Part shown: positions 55,046-64,000 of the stretch, in pieces | How the letters are laid out: each line of letters opens with the position of its first letter | How positions within the stretch are numbered: position 1 is the first letter of the stretch | Assembly: GCF_030445035.2 (NCBI RefSeq) | Contig: NC_080682.1 | Location: forward strand, 36,888,770-36,952,769 | Direction: 5' to 3' | From: Dasypus novemcinctus | Taxonomy: Eukaryota > Chordata > Mammalia > Cingulata > Dasypodidae | Length of the DNA stretch: 64,000 bases | Translations under genes and position numbers: made by a program | Notes under the pieces: generated by a model | What the model was told of the DNA's origin: nothing | Database searches by the model: none | Seen by the model: only the letters and a program-made list of their open reading frames with translations

Positions 55046-56212
55046 CAGAAAATCATGTATAAAATAGACATTTTACTAGGCTCAAAAAAAACAGGACTGT
55101 ATGTCAAGGGGTCAACATCAGGTCTAAACAGCAGAACAGATAACATTCCTCTTTCCTTGAAAACTATAAAGTTAAAATATGCATGTAATGTTGCCTTCAG
55201 AAATTCTGTTTCTGAAGCTCTGCCCTTTGGTTGGATATTAAGGAGTGGGATCTTACTAATATAATTTCAAACAATGATTTTAGACAGTCTATGATTTTAG
55301 AAAATAGTTTCTTGGTTAAAAAGCAGAAGTTACTCAAAGAAAAAGGTTTTACATTTGTTGCTTGTTCATGGGAGAAATGCTGTATCCTGTTAACATTATC
55401 TCTGTCTCTTAGTCAAGCTTGAATTTACTTCCCAGGATGAGATGAATCTTTATAATTGAGATTTTGAGCTATAAATAAATATGTTTTGCTCATTAAGGCA
55501 TTTTTTCCATTGCTTAAGAAAAGCTCTATAATTTATATTTTTCTTCATATAAACCTTAAAGCTTCCTTGTAAGGCTTATTTTTCACTATTTGATTAATTT
55601 GAGTTGATAAATATGATTTTTTCCATTATAATTTATATGTGATTTTGTTGATTTACTTATATAGCTGTATTCTACTACCTTGTTAACTCTTTAATTTTTA
55701 AAAAAATAATTTATCTTATTACATGATTTGTTATTTGTGATGATTATTTTGCTTGAAAATAGTGATAGCTTTTGTGTATTTTTCTAAAATTCTTACATGT
55801 TTTTCATATTTTAGTCCTTTGCATCCTCTAGTATAATGTTATAAAATGTACATAAAGGCCAACTATATAGTAATGATAATGTGGATGTTTCTAATGTTTT
55901 ACCACAACATGCATGTATTATCTGGTAGTTTCTGGCACTTCTCTTTAAGTTAAATAAGTTTAATTCCAATTTGGAAAGAGTTTTGTTTTGACAACTGCAT
56001 TTTATTAAATTCTTCTTCAAATTCTATTGACATCATCATCATCATCATTATCATAATGTTTTCCCTTTGATGTGTAAATTATAGGTTTTCTAGTGCTGAA
56101 CTATTTCTTAGTTAAGTCCTAATTTTCCCTCTAAATTATACTTCTCTTTAGAGCAGTGATCTACTTTATTTGATAACATTCAATAGAATTTGAAGTAGAA
56201 TTTAATCAAATG
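55046..56212. other. no gene recognised
   Basis: AT-rich host sequence. A (TCA)n/(ATC)n microsatellite lies at 56027-56052. The frames at 55231-55422 and 55811-56020 lack motifs. Confidence 0.4.
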
Positions 56213-56597
56213 TTTTTTTAAGATGTATTTATTTATTTTTATTTCTTTCTCTCCCCTCCCCCATGTGTTCTTCTTTGTCCACTTCTCTTGTTGTCAGCAG
56301 CATGGGAATCTGTGTTTCTTTTTGTTGCATCATCTTGCTGTGTCAACTCTCCATGTGTGTGGTGCCATTCTTGGGCAGGCTGAGCTTTCTTTTACACTGG
56401 GCAGCTCTCTTTACAAGATGCACTCCTTGTGCATGGCGCTCCCCTATGCGGAGGACACCCTTGCATGACACGGCACTCCTTGTGTGCATCAACACTGCAC
56501 ATGGGAAAGCTTCACACAGGTCAAGGAGTCCCAGAGTTTGAACTGCAGACCTCCCATGTGGTAGATGAATGCCCTATCCTTTGGGCCAAGTCTGCTT
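56213..56597 (-). mobile_element. DAS-type SINE (minus strand)
   Basis: It begins TTTTTTTAAGATGTATTTATTTATTTTTATTT (reverse of the tail, two phrases) and ends with the reverse of the head, GGGCCAAGTCTGCTTCC. The whole body is present; frames across it are not genes. Confidence 0.9.
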
Positions 56598-56748
56598 CCA
56601 TAAAATTTTTTTTTATCTTATGTCAATTTTCATAAGTAAGTTCAACCTGCTAATTTCTTTTCCTATGCATTATATTATGATTTAAGGAATTTATGTTGAA
56701 TGCTTTATAATTTATCTCATTTTGTTAGTATAGAAACCCAACCAAACA

Positions 56749-57640
56749 ATGGCTGATGAAAACTTTCCAAAGATCACAGAATTCCTTTTCATAGGCTTAA
56801 AGTACCATCTTTGTAGGTTTTCCTTTTTTGGCTTTTTCTGTTTTTTTTTTTTTTTTTTAAATCTCATTACTATGACAAGAAACCTAGGTATGATTATTCT
56901 CATCTGGATTGAGTCTTGCCTTCCTTTATGAACATATGGTTTTTTATCAGTTGTGGGCCCCAAGATGCTTACTGGTTTCTTCACTGGCAGGAAAGCTATC
57001 TCTCTCCTGGCATGAGACTGCAGCAGTGGTTCTTTGTTTTTTTTGTGGCCATTGATTTCCTTCTCTTGGCATCCATAGCATATGAGCTCTATGTGGTCAT
57101 CTGCAACAGATCATTTTATTCATTTGTAATGTCCCAGTAGCTCTGCATACAGCTGGTGGTTGGACCCTATGCTGTTGTGTTCCTAAACACCATGACTGAC
57201 AACAACAGCTGCTTTTTGAGTTCCCTTTTTGTTACTCCAACATTATCAATCATTTCTTCTGTGACATGTCTCCTCTTCTTTCTCCCATATGTGCTATTGT
57301 TAGTTGTCACTGTGGCTGGAGCTGTACTACTCCAGTAGTTGGATCATTTTAAACTATTTTCACATCCAAACTGCACATCCTGAGGAACTGTTCTACAGGT
57401 GGGCATTGTAAAGCTTTTTCCACCTGCTTGTCCCACCTAACAGCTGTTTCCATCGTGTATGGGACACTCTTCCTTATCTATATGCAAGCAGGTGCACTTT
57501 TTCTCTGGACCTCAATAAAGTGGTGTCTGTGATCTACACATCTGTGATCCCATATTAAATGCCACTAGCATTGAGAAGTAAAGAAGAGAAAAATGTGCAG
57601 GATGACCACCAGGAGGAAGTTTTGCATCAAAACTTAAATC
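56749..57640 (+). pseudogene. olfactory receptor pseudogene, class II
   Basis: The ATG at 56749 starts MADENFPKITEFLFIGLKYH, an olfactory receptor N-terminus, with TM1 (NLGMIILIWI) after a T-rich stretch at 56831-56848 that looks expanded. A stop at 56929 follows. TM2 and the first extracellular loop are mostly lost. Further frames hold the TM3 region with AYELYVVIC (the MAYDRYVAIC motif decayed), SQ.LCIQLVVGPYAVVFLNTM and a TM6-like segment with KAFSTC-type residues near 57405. The TM7 NPxIY region is barely visible near 57555. It shares wording with the pseudogene at 13789, so both are probably of one subfamily. It is much more decayed than that copy. Confidence 0.85.
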
Positions 57641-57802
57641 CCCATGTACAATTTTAAATAGGTACAAGAAAAAGCTTCCAGACCTCATTAGACTATCTGG
57701 ATAGGGTCACAATATGCTAAATATTTGCAGCATTTTGGAGATGACATTCTTCCATCCTTCCACAAGACACTTATTTTAGCATCTATTTTCAACAGCTTTA
57801 TG

Positions 57803-58370
57803 TAGCAGTTTGATATGGTTATGAATTCCAAAAATAGATGTGGGTTATGTTTATAGGTGTGTACCTGGGCATGATTAAGTTAGGATTAGGGCTTTGATTG
57901 GGCCACATCATTAGGCCACTGAGTCCACACCCACCAAGGGTGGCATGACAGATAAAAGGCATGGCAAAGGACAGAGTGAAGGGTTTTTGGTGTTGGAGTT
58001 TTGATGTTGGAGTTTGATGCTGAAACCTTAAGCTGGAGCCCTGGAAAGTAAGCTCACAGAGGAAAGAGAAGTCAGCTCATGAAATAGAGGAGCCTGGAGC
58101 CCAGGAAGAAGCAAGCCCTGGGAAGAAAGGAATCTTGAACCCAGAAAAAAGCAAGACCCTGGAAGAGAGGAACCCAGGAAACCTGAATCCTCTCAGCTGT
58201 CGACAGCCATCCTGTTCCAACATTTGAAAATAGACTGTTGAGGGAAGTAACATGCTTTATGGCCTGGTATCTGTAAGCTCCTACCCCAAATAAATGTCCT
58301 ACCCCAAATAAACCTGTTTCTGATATTTTGCATTAGCACCCCTTTGGTTGACTAATAAACTGTTTTTCAT
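57803..58370 (+). repeat. MaLR-like LTR
   Basis: TGTAGCAGTTTGATATGGTTATGAATTCC start, GATTGGGCCACATCA and GGTGGCATGACAGATAAAAGGC in the middle, AAATAAACCTGTTTCTGATATTTTGCATTAGCA and GTTGACTAATAAAC at the end (phrases). The layout (TG start, AATAAA, GTATTTTGTTA-like, ACTAA end) is that of MaLR LTRs. AATAAA occurs twice (about 58289 and 58308). Confidence 0.6.
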
Positions 58371-58556
58371 CATTACCTATAGATCATAAAAATTCTGGGT
58401 GATGCCTCACATCAGTGCTCCTCCCCTGCCATAGTTGAACCCTTCTGTGATCCAAAACTTCTGGAAAATTAGGTCTAATATATTGTCAAATTCAATTAAT
58501 AAGAAAATGAAATGGTAATGATAGGTTACATGATTAGAAACTGAATACATAATTTA

Positions 58557-59285
58557 GAAAAACTTCCCTACTTTGGAATTTGTGCTCCTGAGTGAGATGG
58601 AGTGTGACTTCTCAAAGCATGTCTCTTCTGTCATGTTTATGGAACCTGTGATTGGTGCTAGGGTTGGTGTATGCTCAAGAGACTTGAATCTCTGGACTGT
58701 CTATGTGCCAGATGGTCCCTGAGCCACAGCAGAGTTGCAAAACCTACTCTTTGGTTCATTGGACTTACCCAGGCCAGCTAACAGGGAGATGAGGGTGGTC
58801 AACCACCACACCAGGGAACCAAGAGAGTCCACAGCTGCAAGCAGGAGAATTCCATCCACCAACCATATGGGATCTAAGGCCCCTCTTGATTTAGAGGTGA
58901 AGTGGACATTGCCATCCCAGGTTCCTCAGGATGGAGGAATAAAATATGGATTAGAGTGGACTTACTGATATAGAATTATTGTGACTCTGGAAATGAAAGA
59001 AATTATATCAGTGATCTGGGAACAGTGGCCACAGCAGTTGCTGAAGGCAGGAAGAGCAAAAAAGAGGTGTGAAATAAACTGTAATCCATGCTGTGTAGCA
59101 GTGCTCCAAAATGTACTCATCAAATGTTATGAATGTACCACACTAATGAAAAAAGTTGTTGATTTGGGATGAGTGGGAGGTGTGGGGAGTGGGGTATATG
59201 GGAACTTCTTATATTTTTAATGTAACATTTTGTGTGATCTATGAATCTTTGAAAAAAGATAATTAAAAAAAGAAAAAAAATTTAA
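58557..59285 (+). repeat. lineage-specific L1 3'-UTR
   Basis: One of the longer copies of this family in the window: GGAATTTGTGCTCCTGAGTGAG, CCAGGCCAGCTAACAGGGAGATGAGG, CCACACCAGGGAACCAAGAG, GGAACTTCTTATATTTTTAATGTAACATTTTGTG and an A-rich tail (phrases). Non-coding. Confidence 0.8.
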
Positions 59286-59289
59286 AAAA

Positions 59290-61610
59290 TTTCCTGGTGA
59301 CCACAGAGTCATAACAATTCTGCCTCCCCAAACATCTTCTATATTGGGAATATGATGAAAGTGACTAAATGTTAGAACCTCCTAGATTCTAATACTTTCA
59401 CATAAGTTAGAATACTTTACACATCAAAGACTACATGAGATTCATTGGGACATCATTTATATTACCCACCCTATATAAAGAATTGAAAGCATCAAAAGTG
59501 ATCAAACTCAGTTCACAATTGTTTTTTTTTTTAAGTTAAAGTAATCTCCATGTCATATCTCTTTTAAATTTTTAATGTTTATTTTCTTTATAACTGTCTT
59601 CTTAAAATAAAATGCCATGATCATTTCAGGGAAAAAAAGAAAACATGGACAAGAAAAAGAAGAGCAGTAAAAATAAAAACCTTAAATCTTACACTTCTAC
59701 CTAGTGGAAAATTCTGGTAATAATTCCTGTGTGACTCTCCACATATTTAATGCTTAAGTTGTTCCACCTTTTACTTTATTCTTATTTTATTGTTTGATAC
59801 TGAGTTTCTAGTTCTTTAGATTAAAATAAATAGGAATAGCTTACTAAAAAATAAAAACAATATACAAAAATCGGATGCAGGAAACAGAACAACTCTAAAA
59901 ATTCAGAGATAATAGGTATTGAGAAATCAAAGGTAAACTAGAATACAGAAGAGCTTACATTCCATTTTCATGTTTGTTTTTTATTTCCAAATAAAAAAAG
60001 GAATACAATAGTATGAAGTTAAAAATATTTTAACATTTTTTTCCCATCTGAAAACATATTGAAGTATTCAGGATTTATTATACTTATTTTCACAGAAGTT
60101 AAAATGACTTTTGAAAAGTAACAAACCAAAGCATGAAGGCATTTTAGCTCTGATAGTTTGGCATGATCCTAAAAATATAAAATTTATTTTGACATTATAG
60201 AGTGCTCTATACCTGGGTAGGAAAAGAAAAAGATGGTCTACACAGCCCTTAATAGTGATATGAGTAAAAACTAAGATGCAGGTTTAGCTCAAGCACCTAC
60301 CCAAATGAATTTAATGATTCATAAAAATGAATGCTTTCTTAGGCAGCATTGATAGAGTGACAAGGTCACAATCATTCCCCTAGGCTTAAAATCAGTGTAG
60401 AATATGTTGTAAGTGGAGCACAAAGAGGATAAAAATAACATGCAATTACACTCTTCACATATAAAAACTGTGGTCAGTTTAATATATTTATTTTCATTAT
60501 TTTCATATATATGTATAATGTACATAGAATTCAGAAAGGTATGAATGTAGATAATCTATTTTATAAGACAATGAAATCCTGAGAAATGCATATTCTTGTA
60601 ATTTGATTTTGTTTGCACAGTTAATCTATTTTAAAACTTGTATTTATATTCTTCCAGTATTTTTCTAGGTTTTGTATATATAATATTTTTACAAGATTTA
60701 ATATGAAAATTTTATTTTAGTTATAAATCTTTTTATTGTAGTAACAAATATAACTCAAAATTGCCCATTTTAACCACTTTCAGTTATACAATTAAGTAAT
60801 ATTGTTACCATCTCCAATATCCATAATCCCTTATTTTTAGTCTGTTTTTAACTAAAACAGAAAGTCTAAACATTTTCTAATAAATTATTTTCTATTAAAT
60901 TTTCTCCTGAAAGGATTTTCAATTGCTAAAATACTTCCATAAATTAATGAATATGTATGAAATGGCTTCAAATTGGTAGACTTATTCCAGCATCTGAGGA
61001 TTTAGCAGTGAACAAACAGTCTCTTCATCAGGGAACATATGTTTTATTGATGGGGGAGAGTTAAGTGAATAAAGCCTAATCTGCTAGAGATCAGCACAAC
61101 TACACAAAAGAAGAGAGGATATGACAGTGGATGATATCGTGGGGTAGAGGGAGGGTCATGTAATTAATGTAAATTAGGATTTGAGTTCTAACCCAGAACC
61201 CTACACTCTAAAGCTTATTGTTTTAGTCAGTATTATAGTGAGCTTTCCTAGGAAAAGGATGTCTGAGGAAAAAAAAATGCTAAATAGCTTCCATTTTTTC
61301 TCTGCTACAGCAACTGTAGACATATGTCCCATCTTTCATACTGCTTCTTTAAAGCAAGTCCCACTTTGAGCTTGGCACTTTGCAACCCAGATAAAAGACT
61401 GGTCTTATGACCAAATACTAACTAATGACTTGGAAGTGGACGATTTGTGAGGGGCTTCTGGGAAGTCTGAGATTTTCAATGAAGTGCCCTTCTTCTTACC
61501 TTTCCTTTTTCTGAGCCATGGTATGAAGGTTTAATGGCTGGGCTCTAAGCAATCATCTTTTACCATGAGGAAACAGTTAGGTTCCTGACACTGTATAGCT
61601 GCCATATCAG
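59290..61610. other. no gene recognised
   Basis: About 2.3 kb of AT-rich host sequence with no supported gene or RNA. Short frames at 60319-60525 and 61181-61369 have no motif. Confidence 0.4.
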
Positions 61611-61617
61611 ACATATG

Positions 61618-63146
61618 TTAGTGTGATAGTTTGAAGCTCTTATGAACCCCAGAAAATCATTTCCTTAGGGTTAATCCATTCCTGAGAGCGCAAAATTATT
61701 GTAGATGAGAACATTTTTGGGGAGGACATAACTCTTTTTTTCTCTTTATTTTTTAAATGTTACATTAAAAAATATGAGGTCCCCATATACCCCCCACCCC
61801 CCTCACTCCACTCCTCCCATATGAACAACCTCTTTCATCATCATGGGACATTCATTGCATTTGGTGAATACATTTTGGAGCACTGCTGCACCACATGGAT
61901 AATGGTTTACATTATAGTTTACACTTTCCCCCAGCCCACCCAGTGGGTCATGGCAGGATGTACAATGTCCAGCAATTGTCCCTGCAGTACCACCCAAGAC
62001 AACTCCAAGTGCTGAAAATGCCCCCACATCATCTTTTCTCCCCTCTCCCTACCCTCAGCAGCTACCGTGTCCACTTTCTCCACATCAATGCTACATTTTC
62101 TTCCATTACTAATCACAGTAGTTCCATGGTAGAACATTAGTAAGTCTACTCTAATCCATACTCTATTCCTCCATCCTGTGGACCCTGGAATGGTTATGTC
62201 CACTCCACCTCTATATTGAGAGGGGGCTTAGATTCCACATTGTTGATGGCTGCAATTCTCCTGCTTACTGTTGTAGGCCTCTTGGCTCCCTGGTGTGGTG
62301 GTTGACCTTCTTCACCTCTCTGTTAGCTGGCTGGGGTAAGCCCAATAAACCAGAGGGTAGGAGTTGCAAGTCTGCTGAGGCTCAGGGCCTGGCTATCACA
62401 TGGACAGTCTGGAGATTCAGGTTCCCTTAGTATACACCAACCCCAGTGCCATCTACAGAGAGGTTCAACTACAGCAGGAGAGGAACACTGGTGTTGGGTG
62501 TTATTGATAGGGGGCACATGGTTGGGAGGGAGTTCTCCTGGGCATGTATACAGGGTACATAAAAATGTTTGGATATTTTCATAGCAGTTACAGTTAAAAA
62601 TGACAACCGAGGGAGTGCTGAGTTCCTAGCCAGGGGAGCTCTATCACCTTCCCCAATGGAACAGCAACAATCCCCCAAGTGCAATGGCAAAGACCAATAA
62701 GAAGGATGGTTCAATGATGAACCACTTGATACTATGACTATGCTTATGAGCCTGTGCACCTGAAATAAGATGGGAACTTTTGATATGATTTCTTCAATAG
62801 GATGTGACGAGGGTGGATCTCAATTCTCTTACTGGAGTCCTTTATAAATGGGGTGACTATAGAGAGAAAGCCATAGGAGTAGAGGCAAGGCAGAGGAATC
62901 CAGAAGCTGAAAGCAATGAAACCTTGAAGAGACGGGAGGGACCAGCAGATGGCACCATGTACCTTGTCATTATGAGTGAGGCAGATTGCAAGCAGCCTGC
63001 CTTTGGGGAGAAATCATCACCTGTGCAGCTTGATTTGGACATTTTTCTCAGCCTTGAAACTATAAGCTTACCACCTAATAAATCAACTTTAAAAGCCAAC
63101 CCATTTCTGGCATATTGCATTTTGGCACTTTAGCAAACTAAAACAG
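61618..63146 (+). repeat. MaLR-like LTR split by an L1 end
   Basis: Left part 61618-61730: TGTGATAGTTTGAAGCTC ... TTCCTTAGGGTTAATCC. Right part from about 62790: GGATGTGACGAGGGTGG, TTATAAATGGGGTGACTATAGAGAG, CCTAATAAATCAACTTTAAAAGCC and GCATTTTGGCACTTTAGCAAACTAAAACA. The two parts read as one LTR when the L1 insertion is removed. The frame 62804-63133 is part of this repeat. Confidence 0.6.
61733..62775 (-). repeat. lineage-specific L1 3'-UTR, longest copy (minus strand)
   Basis: It begins with a T-rich run and TGTTACATTAAAAAATATGAGG, then GTCCCCATATACCCCCCACC, and continues to about 62775, further into the 3' UTR than the other copies. It interrupts the LTR at 61618-63146. No ORF2. Confidence 0.75.
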
Positions 63147-63149
63147 TTG

Positions 63150-63764
63150 GTTACTTACAGATTTGTGTTATATGAGAGAAAATAATCTTTTAAAATTACT
63201 TATTTAAGTTACTGTTATTTTAGGTTTCCTGTCATATGTGGGTAAGCCTAATCCATACTGAAACAAATGTCTTTTTTGGGGGTGAAAAATCCACACCACA
63301 CCTCTGGTTGACTATTGGCTTGATGTATTAAAAAATAATCTAATTGGAAGAATATAGCAGGGAAAAGATTTCTACTCATTTTCTGTCTCCCCATTTGATG
63401 CCCTTCAAGAAAAAAAATGCTGGGCATGTGATTGGCACAATTACTGTTTATTGACTGGGCCACGCTTTTTAGTTGAGAACATGATTATGTTTTAAAATAT
63501 TCCCCACCCTTGCTCATCTCTATTTATACCTGCTGCTCCCTGTTCATTTCATGTGCTGGACAGTCTAGTACCCTCTGAGAGTCCAGAAGTCTTTCTTTTG
63601 TACTTACCCAGGCACACCTGCCACCCTTATATGTCTCCATTTCCTATAATGAAAGCTTGGACAACAATGATAAAATCCCTAGATTTAGATTTTGTCTTAA
63701 GAGGAGTAAAAAGACATTGACCCTTCAGATAAGCAGCATGCTTTCATCCACTTTAAAAATAGTA
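63150..63764. other. no gene recognised
   Basis: Host sequence with no supported gene; the frame at 63248-63463 has no motif. Confidence 0.4.
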
Positions 63765-64000
63765 CTTTAAAATTTGTTTTAAAAGGCAGTTAGATTACAT
63801 AAATGTTACATAAAATGCATAGGGGATTCCCATATACCCCACTCCCCACCCCTCCCACATTTTCCCACATTAATAACATCCTTTATTAGTGTGGTGCATG
63901 TGTTACAATTGATGAACATATTTTGGAGCATTGCCCCTAAGTGTGGATTATAGTATGCATTCTGTTTACACTCTGTCCCAGGCAATTTTGTAAATTGTGA
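63765..64000 (-). repeat. lineage-specific L1 3'-UTR, runs off the window
   Basis: AAATGTTACATAAAATGCATAGGGGATTCCCATATACCCCACTCCCC and TTTTGGAGCATTGCCCCTAAG (phrases) show the same L1 end in minus orientation. It continues past 64000. Confidence 0.7.

Noticed and set aside
62804-63133. 109-codon plus-strand frame as a small protein
   Set aside because: It coincides with the right part of a MaLR-like LTR and has no motif.

Overview
The window is mammalian nuclear DNA, almost certainly from an armadillo (Xenarthra, Dasypus-like). The main support is five copies of a tRNA-derived SINE with the armadillo DAS-type body (GCAGACTTGGCCCAGTGG-like head, GGTTCAAACC-like B box, TAAATAAATAAAT tail) and seven copies of one L1 3'-UTR family ending in a GAGGT(C/T)CC...TAATGTAA-like tract. 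There is no prokaryotic content. No intact host protein-coding gene is visible. The only host gene traces are two broken class II olfactory receptor genes (13789-14730 and 56749-57640), which suggests the decayed edge of an olfactory receptor cluster.

The rest is mobile DNA. 1-18068: old L1 pieces, MaLR-type LTRs, hAT remnants, a 5'-truncated class I LTR inside an L1, an olfactory receptor pseudogene, a lineage-specific L1 end and a SINE. 18069-23198: ERV-A, a minus-strand betaretrovirus-like provirus with 6-bp target duplications. Its two LTRs look identical by eye except for exactly one 28-bp tandem-repeat unit. Inside it has only a gag matrix stub, an AT-rich block and a stop-ridden env remnant, so it looks young but non-autonomous. 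23199-27741: host sequence with SINE and L1 copies.

27742-45122 is one exploded element. An Hsmar1-like mariner (minus strand, about 1.24 kb once insertions are removed) has been split by ERV-B (28118-35332), by a DAS-type SINE (about 36060-36480) and by ERV-C (36520-45007), and ERV-C carries a solo class I LTR (41148-41626) inside its pol region. ERV-B (minus strand) has a Lys1,2-type primer binding site, a fully open gag, pro and pol each with a TGA stop, and a gammaretrovirus-type env broken by a frameshift and a transmembrane-subunit deletion. ERV-C (plus strand) is an older class II provirus with recognisable gag, dUTPase, protease, RT and integrase pieces and no recognisable env.

45123-64000: an old L1 with a solo LTR (47081-47782), ERV-D (48284 to about 55045, minus strand, tRNA-Pro-type primer site, AT-rich interior without recognisable genes, containing another unrelated solo LTR at 51127-51450), a SINE, the second olfactory receptor pseudogene, two MaLR-like LTRs and more L1 3' ends.

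How the parts relate: ERV-A and ERV-B share a clearly related Gag matrix start and the same primer-site class, so an ERV-B-like virus is the obvious type of helper for ERV-A. The order of nesting gives a relative history: mariner first, then ERV-C, the SINE and ERV-B; the solo LTR came after ERV-C. All family names come from reading motifs. No database search was run.
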